Shown in pieces: positions 18,101 to 26,598 of a stretch of DNA of 64,000 nucleotides. The stretch lies in the NCBI RefSeq assembly GCF_013170805.1, contig NZ_CP051293.1:1116001-1180000 (forward strand). The letters run 5' to 3'. The DNA is from Mesorhizobium sp. NZP2077. Its GTDB lineage: Bacteria; Pseudomonadota; Alphaproteobacteria; Rhizobiales; Rhizobiaceae. The notes beneath the pieces are model-generated. The model saw nothing but the letters and a program-made list of their open reading frames with translations, was not told where the DNA came from and ran no database searches. How positions within the stretch are numbered: the first letter of the stretch is position 1; each line of letters starts with the position of its first letter. Made by a program: the position numbers and the translations under genes.

Positions 18101-19825
18101 TCAGTTGTTTTCCGGATAACTGGCGATGCTGGTGCGCGTTAGCTGCCAGTGGACTTCGGACACGTCCGAGGCCTTGAAGGCAAGCACGATCTGCCGGCTG
18201 CGGCGCGGGCCGCCAAGACCGGCGAAATAGATGGATTCCTCGACCTCCGGCACCACTTCGCCTGAGGTGAACACCCAGCTATCGGCCTGATCGGCGGTCA
18301 GCACCAGGCGGTCGTGCTCGTCCTGCAAAAGGGTGATGTCGGGATGGACATGGAAGCGCACCGTGATGAAGTCGCGGCCATTGTTGCGGATCGCGGCATT
18401 GCCGGGGCGCAGGAACCGGTCCCTGCCGGCCAGCACGTTGCCGCTCGTCGACAGCTTCAGCTCGCGCTCATGCAGGAAGCCGAAACGCGGGACATAGCCG
18501 TCATGGCGGGCGATGAAGCCCTGGACGCCCTTCTGGTCGATGCGCTTGCACTGCACGTGCTGCGGGCCGCCGATCAGCGGCGAACCAAGCAGGTCGTTGA
18601 CCCGTATCGAATGGCTGAAGCGTGCCGAAGAGGTGTCGTTGATGGTGGCGGTCGAATGCGCGGCGGTGGCGCGGGCCAGCGGCCGGAACTCGGCGGCGCC
18701 ATAGGTGTCGATGCCGGCATTGACGATATAGTGCTGGCGGCCGGACGACAGTTCGAAGGCAAGGCAGCTGGCATGCGCGGCGTTGGACACGTCGACCGGC
18801 GGCGGCAGGCCGGTGTCGGCGATGACGGTGACGCCGCCCATCGACAGCCGCTCATAACCTGAATGCGGCGCGTGCAGCAGCGGCGCGCCGGCGGTGTCGT
18901 CATGGCGCAATATGGTGGCGATGCGGTCATGGATGGTGGCGCCCATGCCGTTGAAGCGGGCAAGGCTGCCATCCTGGTGGCGGAAGAAGCGCAGGGCCGG
19001 CAACATGCGGTCGATGGCGCCGATCAACGCCTGCGGCGGGGTTTCCGCCTGGTTGGCATAGGTCTGGCGCAGCGGCAAAAGGTCGGCGAGGATTTCCAGC
19101 ACCGCCATCGGATTGCGTGAGATGTGGCCGCCATCGGCGAGGATCTGGCGGTTGAGTTCTTCGGCCAGGTTGCGGGTGGCGCCGCGCAGCGCCGAAGCCG
19201 TCGCAGGCAGGGAAAGGGCGGCAAAGGCAAGTGCTATGCGGGCCCGCAGCCGGTCCTTGCCGTCGGGCATTTCGCGCGCCATCGACCTGAGGTAGCGGAT
19301 CTGGACGGCCAGCGATTTCAGGAAGGCGCGATAGAAGGGGAATTCGGCACCCTGCAGCACGACGGAGGAATGCTGCAGCCAGGCGATGATGCGCTTGGCC
19401 GTCGTTCCCGGCTCCCAGGCAACACCGGCAATGTTGTTGCCATGCATGGCGATCCAGTCGGACACCAGCGCACGCGCATTGGCCGCGGCAAGCTCGGTGC
19501 CGGCGGCGCGCATGTGGCGCAGCCACCGAAAGCCATGCAGCGTCTTCTGCCAGCCATGATTGGGCACATTGATCTGGAACGGCGACTTGCCGCCGGTTTC
19601 GACCAGGTGCCCTGACAGGGGATAACGGCCGTAATAGATCTCAAGCGCGATCTGCGGGTCGGCCAGGCGCAGGTCCGGTGGCGCGATCAGGACACGTTCG
19701 GGCGTGCGGCCGGAATAGCGCCAGCGATAGACCGGCCCGGCACGCAGGCGCCGGCGCGTCTTGCGCCAGAACTCCTTCGCGACAAGCGTCCAAAGACGCG
19801 TCGTGTTGCTGGCAACGAGTGCCAA
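18101..19825 (-). CDS. Heparinase II/III-family protein
   Basis: A 574-residue protein. The N-terminal half is an alpha-helical toroid-like region (motifs such as NHGWQKTLHGFRWLRHM, WIAMHGNN, and LADGGHISRNPMAVLEIL, which includes the family G-G-H-x-x-R-x-P segment). The C-terminal half from about residue 330 is a beta-rich heparinase II/III-like domain (HSGYERLSMGGVTVIADTG, AHSTATIND). Enzymes with this fold lyse uronate-containing polysaccharides such as heparin or alginate. No signal peptide is visible, so a cytoplasmic or cell-envelope substrate is unclear. The start is TTG 19825, preceded by AGGAGGG. It sits between rsmB and purH, an order I recall as common in Rhizobiales. Confidence 0.82.
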   Translation of the reverse strand: MALVASNTTRLWTLVAKEFWRKTRRRLRAGPVYRWRYSGRTPERVLIAPPDLRLADPQIALEIYYGRYPLSGHLVETGGKSPFQINVPNHGWQKTLHGFRWLRHMRAAGTELAAANARALVSDWIAMHGNNIAGVAWEPGTTAKRIIAWLQHSSVVLQGAEFPFYRAFLKSLAVQIRYLRSMAREMPDGKDRLRARIALAFAALSLPATASALRGATRNLAEELNRQILADGGHISRNPMAVLEILADLLPLRQTYANQAETPPQALIGAIDRMLPALRFFRHQDGSLARFNGMGATIHDRIATILRHDDTAGAPLLHAPHSGYERLSMGGVTVIADTGLPPPVDVSNAAHASCLAFELSSGRQHYIVNAGIDTYGAAEFRPLARATAAHSTATINDTSSARFSHSIRVNDLLGSPLIGGPQHVQCKRIDQKGVQGFIARHDGYVPRFGFLHERELKLSTSGNVLAGRDRFLRPGNAAIRNNGRDFITVRFHVHPDITLLQDEHDRLVLTADQADSWVFTSGEVVPEVEESIYFAGLGGPRRSRQIVLAFKASDVSEVHWQLTRTSIASYPENN

Positions 19826-19961
19826 AAGCCCTCCTGGTCGTCCTCTACCCCGGCGCCGAGTTTACATGATTGCACTAGTCGTGCGAAGGCGAATTCCTGG
19901 GGTTGGGTCCTGTGCCCCATACCCTCCCTAAAAAAGTCAGCAAATACGCGTAGTTAAATCG

Positions 19962-21344
19962 TTAGTCGGCTCGACACATGCGCGCGGCGAAGAAGCCGTC
20001 CAAGCCCGAGCGCTCCGGCGCGCCGAGGTCGAGATCGGCGGGGGTGGTGCGCAGCGTGCCTTGCGCCGTCAGGAACGAATCGATGCCGGCGATCTCGCCT
20101 CGCCGCAGCGGATCGTCGAGGATCGCCGGCGTCTCTTTAAGGAAAGCCCGATAAAGCTCCTCGCCTTCGAGCGGGTCGAGCGAACAGTTGGAAAAGACGA
20201 TGCGGCCGCCGGGTTTGACCAGTGTGACGGCGCGGGCGAGCAACCGCTTTTGCAGGTCGGCGAGCTTTTCGACATCGGCGGCCGTCTTGGTCCATGGCAC
20301 ATCGGGGTGCCGGCGCACCGTGCCGGTCGACGAGCACGGCGCATCGAGCAGCACGGCGTCGAACAGTTCCGCTGGCTCGTATTTGAGCAGGTCGGCCTGG
20401 ACGATTTCGGCTGACAGGCCAAGACGGTCGAGATTCTGCGCCAGTCGCGCCAGCCGGTTCTTCGAGGTGTCGACAGCGGTGACCTTAGCGCCGGCGAGAA
20501 TGAGCTGAGCGGTCTTGCCGCCCGGTGCGGCGCAGAGATCGGCGACGCGTAATCCTGTGACATCGCCGAACAGCCTAGCCGGCAGGCTGGCGGCGGCATC
20601 CTGGACCCACCAGGCGCCTTCCGCGAAGCCGGGCAGTTCGGTGACAGCGCCGGCAAGATTTTCCACGCGCACCGTGCCGGTCGGCAAGACAATGCCGCCG
20701 AGTTTTTCGGCCCAGAATTCAGGATCGGCCTTGATCGAGAAATCGACCGGCGCCTCAACGCGATGGGCTTCGAGAATTAGCTTCGCCTTATCGGCGCCGT
20801 AAGTGGCCTTCAGCCGATCGGAAAACCATTTTGGCGCTTCGTCGGTGGCGGCAAGGGCTGTCGGAAGCTCGCTCTCTTTGATCCGCGCGAGCGTGCGCAG
20901 CACGCCGTTGACCAGGCCGGAGAAGCGCTGCGTGCGCGGATCGGACTTGGCATGCGTCACCGCCAGATCGACGGCAGCGCTGTCGGGGATGTCGAGGAAC
21001 AGGATTTGCGCCGCCGCCACATGCAAGATGTGCGACAAAGCGGTGGCATTGGGCGGCAGCGGCTTTTCCAGCCGCTTTGCCAGCAGCCCCGTGATGGTCA
21101 TGCGGAAGCGCAATGCTGTGACCAGGATGGCGCGCACCAGGCCACGGTCACGCAAATCGAGCGTCTTGTATTGCGGGTGGCCGTTTTCGTGGTCGGTCAG
21201 GCCGTCGAGCGGCGTCCTGGCATCGATGACGGCGGCAAGCAGGCGCGCCGCCGCCTTGCGGGCGGCGAGACCGGCGACGAATTCGCCGCAGTCTCCATGA
21301 TCCTGATCGCCCGAGCCCGTGCGCCGATGTGCCGCCACGCTCAC
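19962..21344 (-). CDS. rsmB: 16S rRNA (cytosine-967-C5) methyltransferase RsmB
   Basis: A 460-residue enzyme of the NOL1/NOP2/Sun family. Residues 1-160 form the NusB-like RNA-binding domain ([20 protein letters not shown] onward). The SAM-binding domain has [28 protein letters not shown] (first conserved Cys) and [12 protein letters not shown] (second, catalytic Cys). GTG 21344 makes a 4-nt GTGA overlap with the htpX stop and has AAAGG nine bases upstream; GTG 21350 in the same frame is an alternative. The overlap argues for translational coupling with htpX. Confidence 0.94.
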   Translation of the reverse strand: MSVAAHRRTGSGDQDHGDCGEFVAGLAARKAAARLLAAVIDARTPLDGLTDHENGHPQYKTLDLRDRGLVRAILVTALRFRMTITGLLAKRLEKPLPPNATALSHILHVAAAQILFLDIPDSAAVDLAVTHAKSDPRTQRFSGLVNGVLRTLARIKESELPTALAATDEAPKWFSDRLKATYGADKAKLILEAHRVEAPVDFSIKADPEFWAEKLGGIVLPTGTVRVENLAGAVTELPGFAEGAWWVQDAAASLPARLFGDVTGLRVADLCAAPGGKTAQLILAGAKVTAVDTSKNRLARLAQNLDRLGLSAEIVQADLLKYEPAELFDAVLLDAPCSSTGTVRRHPDVPWTKTAADVEKLADLQKRLLARAVTLVKPGGRIVFSNCSLDPLEGEELYRAFLKETPAILDDPLRRGEIAGIDSFLTAQGTLRTTPADLDLGAPERSGLDGFFAARMCRAD

Positions 21345-22360
21345 GACCACCGGCCTTTAGGCCCGGTCGGGTTGCGACCCCACGGATTGGACTTCGGTTC
21401 GGCCCGTTCTGCCGGCTGCTCGGGCTGCGCTGCCTGACCCCACGGGCCTGACGGCTGCTGTTCTTCCGCCTGCGGTTGCATTGGCGTCTGACGCTGCGTC
21501 GTCCGCGATGCACTGTCGCCCATCTGTCGCGCCATCTCCTGCAACGCTGCGATGCGGTTGTCGGTGCTCGGGTGGGTGGAGAACAGACTGTCCATGCGCT
21601 CGCCATGCAGCGGATTGATGATGAAGAGATGCGCCATCGCCGGATTGCGCTCCGCATCGGGGTTGGGGATGCGTTCTGCTCCACGGGCGATCTTGTCAAG
21701 CGCGGAAGCCAGCCACAGCGGGTGTCCACAGATTTCGGCGCCGCGCCGGTCGGCCTCGTACTCGCGGGTGCGGCTGACCGCCATCTGCACGATCATGGCG
21801 GCAAACGGCGCCACGATCATCGCCGCCAGCACGCCGACAAAGCCGAACGGGTTGTTGTCGCGATTGCCGCCGAGGAAGAAGGCGAAATTGCCGAGCATCG
21901 AGATGGCGCCGGCAAAGGTGGCGACGATGGTCATGGTCAGCGTGTCGCGATGCTGGACGTGGGCGAGTTCGTGCGCCATGACGGCCGCGACCTCTTCATG
22001 GGTAAGCCGCTGCAACAGGCCGGTGGAGGCGGCGACCGCGGCGTTCTGCGGGTTGCGGCCGGTGGCGAAGGCGTTCGGCTGCGGATTGTCGATCAGATAG
22101 GTTTTCGGCATCGGCAGCCCGGCCTGCTTGGCCAGCGCCTGGACGATGGCGTAATATTCGGGCGCGTTCTTCTCATCGACCTCGACGGCGTGGTTCATCG
22201 ACAGCACCATCTTGTCGGCGGTCCAGTAGCTGAACAGATTGGTGCCGGCGGCGATCACAAAGGCGATCATCATGCCGCCTGAACCGCCTATCAGGAAGCC
22301 GACGCCCATGAACAGTGCCGTCATCGCGGCAAGAAGCATGGCGGTGCGCAAAGTGTTCAT
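21341..22360 (-). CDS. htpX: Membrane zinc metalloprotease HtpX
   Basis: A 339-residue M48-family protease of the inner membrane that degrades misfolded membrane proteins. Two N-terminal membrane helices (residues 5-25 and 30-48) precede the zinc site HELAH (H130, E131, H134); the third ligand is the Glu in [11 protein letters not shown]. Two further hydrophobic segments follow the HELAH motif. The C-terminal 55 residues form a Pro/Gln/Glu-rich tail ([15 protein letters not shown]) beyond the standard enzyme. ATG 22360 has GGAGCAG upstream. It is the first gene of the leftward run and overlaps rsmB by 4 nt. Confidence 0.96.
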   Translation of the reverse strand: MNTLRTAMLLAAMTALFMGVGFLIGGSGGMMIAFVIAAGTNLFSYWTADKMVLSMNHAVEVDEKNAPEYYAIVQALAKQAGLPMPKTYLIDNPQPNAFATGRNPQNAAVAASTGLLQRLTHEEVAAVMAHELAHVQHRDTLTMTIVATFAGAISMLGNFAFFLGGNRDNNPFGFVGVLAAMIVAPFAAMIVQMAVSRTREYEADRRGAEICGHPLWLASALDKIARGAERIPNPDAERNPAMAHLFIINPLHGERMDSLFSTHPSTDNRIAALQEMARQMGDSASRTTQRQTPMQPQAEEQQPSGPWGQAAQPEQPAERAEPKSNPWGRNPTGPKGRWS

Positions 22361-22465
22361 CGTCTGCTCCTGTCCAACCGGTGGTGAAAGGGGGTCGATC
22401 CCTGCGGGTTCATCGCTATATGATGGGAAACGCCTGCCCCTGTTTCAATCCGTGGGGAATATCGC

Positions 22466-22687
22466 ATGACCGACGAAACCAGTAAAACGCGCGCTGAACC
22501 CGATGGCGACGCCTCGCCGAAGGAGCTGACACCAGCCGCTAGCCGCGCGCTGGCCGAGGCAGAGGCACGGCGACGAGACTATCGCGAGAAGGAAGCCGCG
22601 CTGCCCCGGGAAATCGGCGGCCGTGGCGGCAAGGAACCCGGCCGCTATGGCGACTGGGAGGTCAAGGGCCTGACTAGCGACTTCTAA
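22466..22687 (+). CDS. Succinate dehydrogenase assembly factor 4 homologue (DUF1674)
   Basis: A 73-residue protein ending in the diagnostic GGRGGKEPGRYGDWEVKGLTSDF, the DUF1674/SdhAF4 signature. In eukaryotes and alphaproteobacteria this family binds the flavinated SdhA subunit and promotes assembly with SdhB. The N-terminal 45 residues are charged and probably disordered. The gene is divergent from htpX with about 105 nt between starts, and no sdh genes are nearby. A foldback repeat begins 12 nt after the stop. Confidence 0.88.
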   Translation: MTDETSKTRAEPDGDASPKELTPAASRALAEAEARRRDYREKEAALPREIGGRGGKEPGRYGDWEVKGLTSDF

Positions 22688-22698
22688 GGTATGCTGAT

Positions 22699-22814
22699 AT
22701 TCAGGTGAGGCTGGCCTGCAAGCGTTGGTTTCCTGCGCTTCCGGTGCTCACGTACTTAGTACGCTCCGCTCCGGTTCTCGGAAACCATCGCTTTCGACTC
22801 GGCCTGACCTGAAT
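22699..22814. repeat. Foldback element R2 between convergent genes (shares core with 16260-16376)
   Basis: Three nested stems: ATTCAGGTGAGGC (22699-22711) with GCCTGACCTGAAT (22802-22814), 12 of 13 pairs; TGGTTTCC (22726-22733) with GGAAACCA (22780-22787), perfect; CGTAC (22751-22755) with GTACG (22759-22763). The core is shared with R1, while the outer arms are unrelated in sequence to those of R1. It fills the gap between the SdhAF4 stop and the HAD hydrolase stop. Confidence 0.8.
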
Positions 22815-22850
22815 CTCAACACACCTTTAGACGGGCGTTGCGTTGCATCG

Positions 22851-23516
22851 TTAGGCAGCGTTGCGCTGTGGTTCGAGCGCCAGCCAGCCGCGCTCGTCGA
22901 CTGTGATGCCGACATTGTCATAGCCGGCGATCGCAGTATGTGGCGTTTGCACCGGGTGCGCGTGGGTGGCGTTGATCACCATGACCGAAGCTTGCGCCGC
23001 CTCAGCCGCGGTTATACCGGCCGGAGCATCCTCGAACACCAGGCAGTCGCGCGCATCGACGCCGAGCCGTTGTGCGCCAAGCCGGAAGCAGTCGGGGGCC
23101 GGCTTGCCACGGGAAACGTCTTCCGCCGCAACGATGACCCCAGGGACAGGAATGCCGGCAGCCTGCATGCGTGCAAGCGCCAACGAACGTGGCGCCGAGG
23201 TGACGATGGCCCAGCTTTCGCTTGGCAGCGCCTTGAGAAACGCCACGGCGCCGGGGATCGGGACAATGCCGTCCAGATCGGCTGCCTCGGCCTGCAGCAG
23301 CAGGTCGGCCTCATGCGCCGGGTCGACGCCTGGAAGGGCAAGGTTGGTGATGGTCTCGATCGCCCGCACGCCGTGGATCGTCGGCAGGAAGGCCGCGACG
23401 TCGAGGCGGTGCCGGCGTGCCCATTCGCTCCACACCCGCTCCGCCGAGGCGATGGAATTGATGAGGGTGCCGTCCATGTCGAAAAGAAAGGCGGCGAATT
23501 TTCTGCCAGCAAACAT
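22851..23516 (-). CDS. HAD-superfamily sugar-phosphatase-like hydrolase
   Basis: A 221-residue HAD subfamily IA enzyme. All four motifs are present: FLFDMDGTLINS (nucleophile and acid aspartates, residues 11-22), IVTSAPRSLALA (motif II), RGKPAPDCF (motif III Lys) and LVFEDAPAGITAA (motif IV). A helical cap follows motif I. It resembles small sugar or glycerol phosphate phosphatases (YfbT/GPP-like), but the substrate is not determined. The start ATG 23516 lies in the spacer shared with the divergent transglutaminase-like gene. Confidence 0.88.
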   Translation of the reverse strand: MFAGRKFAAFLFDMDGTLINSIASAERVWSEWARRHRLDVAAFLPTIHGVRAIETITNLALPGVDPAHEADLLLQAEAADLDGIVPIPGAVAFLKALPSESWAIVTSAPRSLALARMQAAGIPVPGVIVAAEDVSRGKPAPDCFRLGAQRLGVDARDCLVFEDAPAGITAAEAAQASVMVINATHAHPVQTPHTAIAGYDNVGITVDERGWLALEPQRNAA

Positions 23517-23681
23517 GATTTTCCTTGAAGTCCGGGGAGTGTGTCGAGGGAGGACGCAACCGTAACGTCAAGGCGCTGACATGGAAAGGCACGAGGCGTA
23601 TTTTGGGACGATCCAGGGAACCAGGGCACAACTGCGACGTTTGAGCAAAACTGTTTCCATGACGATCGAAGGGGACCTGCA

Positions 23682-24551
23682 ATGCTGATCCGGCTCGGCT
23701 ACGAAATAGCCATCGAATGCATTGAGGCCACTCCGGTGATTTCGCTGCTCGAGATCCACAAGGACAGGCAGGCCGATATCAAGCGGCAGACGCGGGTGCT
23801 GACATCGCCCTCGGTGCCGACGAAGCTCTACCAGGATGTGCACGGCAACGCCTGCCGCCGCTTTACCGCTCCCGCCGGCGGCTTTCGTATCCTTTATGAT
23901 GCCGTCGTCGAAGACAGTGGCGAGATTGATGAGGTCAATACGCTCGCCAGGGAAGTGCCGGTGGCTGAGTTGCCCGACGACGCGCTGATCTATCTCTTGG
24001 GCAGCCGCTATTGCGAGACCGATCATCTCAGTGGGATGGCTTGGCAATTGTTCGGTCAGGTCCCTGCAGGATGGACGCGGGTGCAGGCGATCGTCGACTA
24101 TGTCCACAACCGGCTGTCGTTCGGCTACGGTTATGCCCGTTCGACCCGCACGGCGGCTCAGGCGCATGAGGAACGGGTCGGCGTCTGCCGCGACTTCGCC
24201 CATCTGGCGATCACGCTCTGTCGCTGCATGAACATTCCGGCGCGCTATGTGAACGGCTATCTCGGCGACATCCGCGTGCCGGTCGATCCGGCGCCGATGG
24301 ATTTCTCGGCCTGGATGGAAGTCTTCCTCGACGGCAAGTGGTACACGTTCGATCCACGCCACAACCGGCCCCGGACCGGCCGCGTCGTCATCGCGCGCGG
24401 CCGCGACGCCACCGACGTGCCTTTGCTGCACAGCTTCGGCCCGCACCGGCTCAGCCTGTTCAAGGTGTGGACCTATGAACAGGAAGGCAATCTGTTCAAC
24501 CCGCCCCATCACGGCATCGACCGGACGGCCAGCGCGCAGGTGCTGGCGTAG
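23682..24551 (+). CDS. Transglutaminase-like protein, catalytic His position changed
   Basis: A 289-residue cytoplasmic protein with a bacterial transglutaminase N-terminal domain (residues 1-80) and a transglutaminase-like core. The nucleophile motif RVGVCRDFAHLAI has C169, and the acid motif WYTFDPRHN has D224. The segment that normally carries the catalytic His (H-A-W-x-E) reads FSAWMEVFL, with S209 at that position (TCG, 24306-24308). ATG 23682 is preceded by AAGGGGA. The role in this family is often peptide or isopeptide processing, but activity here is uncertain because of S209. Confidence 0.85.
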   Translation: MLIRLGYEIAIECIEATPVISLLEIHKDRQADIKRQTRVLTSPSVPTKLYQDVHGNACRRFTAPAGGFRILYDAVVEDSGEIDEVNTLAREVPVAELPDDALIYLLGSRYCETDHLSGMAWQLFGQVPAGWTRVQAIVDYVHNRLSFGYGYARSTRTAAQAHEERVGVCRDFAHLAITLCRCMNIPARYVNGYLGDIRVPVDPAPMDFSAWMEVFLDGKWYTFDPRHNRPRTGRVVIARGRDATDVPLLHSFGPHRLSLFKVWTYEQEGNLFNPPHHGIDRTASAQVLA

Positions 24552-24863
24552 TCCTTCGCACCGTTTCGCGTCCCGCAATCTCGGGACAGTTGGCCCGTTG
24601 CGGCACATAGACCCTGTGCCGCAACAGGACGGCGTTGAGCATTCGGCGACTGCTTTGATCCGAGCATGGTAAGCGGTCCGTAAACGCAGCCAAAGTCGCG
24701 TTTCCCCGTTTACTTACCATTCACCTTCGCTAAGAGAGAAATCCAACAAAAACAACAGGTTGAGATCGTTTGTCTCGTTCTGACGCAGGACGGGCTTCGT
24801 CCGGCTGGAATCCTGCATTGCCCTCATTGCGGCGACGAGGCCGAGGCAAGCGGAGGCTGTTGG
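24552..24863. other. Intergenic interval with two hairpins
   Basis: 312 bases without a gene. GTCCCG/CGGGAC (24570-24587, 6-nt loop) is followed by a perfect 10-bp inverted repeat, TTGCGGCACA/TGTGCCGCAA (24598-24624, 7-nt loop). Neither has a T-run. They probably mark the 3' end of the transglutaminase-like transcript. The right part must hold the promoter of the TadG-like gene, but I see no convincing boxes. Confidence 0.5.
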
Positions 24864-26225
24864 ATGCGAAATTACGGGGGTCTTGTTCACGCGGTCGGCG
24901 GGTTCGCCAGAGATCGCGGTGGAAATTTCGCGGTCCTGTTCGGCTTTGCTGCCTCGGTCTTGGCGCTAGCCGGCGGCTTCTCGGTCAACATCTCACAGCT
25001 TTACAACGCCAGATCGAGCCTGCAGGGCGTGGTCGACGCGGCGGTGACGTCGACAGCGCGCGACCTGACGACCGGGGTCATCAAGGAAGCCGATGCCAAC
25101 AAGGCAGTGCAGAACTTTCTCGTGGCCAACAGCACGGCGGGCATTCTGCAGCCCGACCAGATCGTGCTCGACAATCTGATCGTCGACAAGATCGCCAAAA
25201 CGGTGGAGGCGGACGTCCATGTCGATGTGGCCTTGTTCTTCCCGATCTTTGGGATGGGCGACACGAAGCGCGTGACTGCTTCGACGACATCGCTTTACTC
25301 CGACAAGACCATCGAAGTGGCGATGATGCTCGATGTGACCGGATCGATGGCCGGTCAGAAGATCAAGGACCTGAAGACCGCAGCGGCCAATGCGGTGGAC
25401 AGTTTCCTGGGCAGCCAGGATCCGAACAAGCCACGGGTGCGCGTTTCGATCGTGCCGTATGCCAATTCGGTCAATACCGGTCAGCTTGCCGCCAGCAGCG
25501 TTTACGTCGAAACCAACGCCAGCCAGCGCAAGCAAGCGCCCGGCAATGCAAGCGCCCAACTTGCTTCAGCGTCGCCGAGACCCGACAATTGCGCCACCGA
25601 ACGCAAGGGTGCCGACCAATATTCGGAGGCGGGTCCCGACTCCAGCATGGTCAATCGCGACTATCTGTTGTCGAGCTTTGCCGCAAACACACGCACTGCG
25701 GCTTGCCCGGTCGCAGCGCTGGTGCCTTTGACGGCCGACGCAGCCACGCTCAAGAATGTCATCAAGGATCTTGTCGCTTCAGGCGGCACCGCCGGCCATA
25801 TCGGCGTCCAATGGACCTGGTACATGCTCTCGGAAAGCTGGGGAAGCGTGCTCAATGCGTCGCAGCGGCCTGCAAAGGCCGATCCGAAGAAAGTTGGCAA
25901 GTATGCGATCCTGATGACGGACGGCGAATTCAACCTGTCCTATTTCGACGCCACCAGCGTTAACGAGGTTTACAATGATGCCGGCAAGGAAACGACCCGC
26001 ACGGCGGCGACAAAACTCTGTGCCGCCATGCGCGACAAGGGCATAGAGATATTCACGATCGGCTTCAAACTCGACGAAGCCAACGCAGCCACGACACTAC
26101 AGACCTGTGCCAGCCCAGATACGGGTTCGGTCAAGCACTTTTACCAGGCCGCCGACGGCGTCGAATTGGATACGGCCTTTCAGACGATCGCCCGCAACAT
26201 CGAAACCCTCGCGTTGACGAAGTAG
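24864..26225 (+). CDS. TadG-like protein with von Willebrand factor A domain
   Basis: A 453-residue protein. Residues 18-45 form one hydrophobic segment with the TadE/TadG-type start (GGNFAVLFGFAASVLALAGG, then the N-S-R-S-S-L-Q-like region). A vWA domain follows from about 152 with the MIDAS-like DVTGSMAGQKI and later MTDGEFN. Between these is an insertion with Cys residues typical of TadG homologues. Such proteins belong to Flp/Tad pilus machines, anchored in the inner membrane with the vWA domain outside. No other tad/cpa genes are in the window, so it is a solitary paralogue here. GGAGG lies 7 nt before ATG 24864. Confidence 0.85.
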   Translation: MRNYGGLVHAVGGFARDRGGNFAVLFGFAASVLALAGGFSVNISQLYNARSSLQGVVDAAVTSTARDLTTGVIKEADANKAVQNFLVANSTAGILQPDQIVLDNLIVDKIAKTVEADVHVDVALFFPIFGMGDTKRVTASTTSLYSDKTIEVAMMLDVTGSMAGQKIKDLKTAAANAVDSFLGSQDPNKPRVRVSIVPYANSVNTGQLAASSVYVETNASQRKQAPGNASAQLASASPRPDNCATERKGADQYSEAGPDSSMVNRDYLLSSFAANTRTAACPVAALVPLTADAATLKNVIKDLVASGGTAGHIGVQWTWYMLSESWGSVLNASQRPAKADPKKVGKYAILMTDGEFNLSYFDATSVNEVYNDAGKETTRTAATKLCAAMRDKGIEIFTIGFKLDEANAATTLQTCASPDTGSVKHFYQAADGVELDTAFQTIARNIETLALTK

Positions 26226-26243
26226 GGCTTGGCGCAAAAGGAA

Positions 26244-26276
26244 AAGGCCGCCGCTTCTTTCGAAGCCGGCGGCCTT
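26244..26276 (+). terminator. Terminator-like hairpin after TadG-like gene
   Basis: AAGGCCGCCG (26244-26253) pairs with CGGCGGCCTT (26267-26276), and an inner CTTC/GAAG extends the stem around loop TTTC. It is 18 nt after the stop codon. The downstream T-content is low, so termination may be partial. Confidence 0.65.
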
Positions 26277-26343
26277 CCGTGTTTCCGTCCATGGCGCGGC
26301 CTGTGGCAGCGACCTGTGGGTCACCCGCCGCGCATCTCGCGCC

Positions 26344-26415
26344 TTAACGGGAAGACTGCTTCCCGAAAGTGCAATCCGCTGAGGCCACGTTCTGGAAAAC
26401 GAAATCACTCGACAT
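26344..26415 (-). CDS. Putative 23-residue small protein with a maximal Shine-Dalgarno
   Basis: The frame starts at ATG 26415 and ends TAA 26344-26346, encoding MSSDFVFQNVASADC followed by TFGKQSSR. Seven bases before the ATG is AGGAGG, set within GAAAGGAGGTGATCC (complement of 26417-26431), which matches the complement of the 16S rRNA 3' tail over its full length. The last codons overlap a perfect hairpin, CGGGAAG/CTTCCCG (26348-26365), followed by TTAA, which could act as terminator. The frame is open upstream to 26553, but no other start has a ribosome site. The peptide has one Cys and no membrane segment. It could be a real small protein or a leader; nothing homologous is known to me. Confidence 0.5.
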   Translation of the reverse strand: MSSDFVFQNVASADCTFGKQSSR

Positions 26416-26598
26416 CGGATCACCTCCTTTCGATTTGTTGAACACACACTCATGATGGGGTGCGTCGCAGCAAATGACAAGTGCCATGCTGAAAAAGGCG
26501 CCTTGTCGGAAAAATGCGTCTAGCCTGATCCCGTGCTTCGGCTTGCGATCCACGGCTCAAACGGACAAGATTGCGCATCGGGCCGTGGGGGAACGAGC

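Noticed and set aside
26417..26431. Plus-strand match to the 3' end of 16S rRNA (GGATCACCTCCTTTC)
   Set aside because: There is no other rRNA sequence around it. It is the complement of an extended Shine-Dalgarno on the minus strand.
26344..26553. 69-residue extended version of the small minus-strand ORF
   Set aside because: Its upstream starts have no ribosome site, whereas the internal ATG 26415 has an exceptionally strong one.
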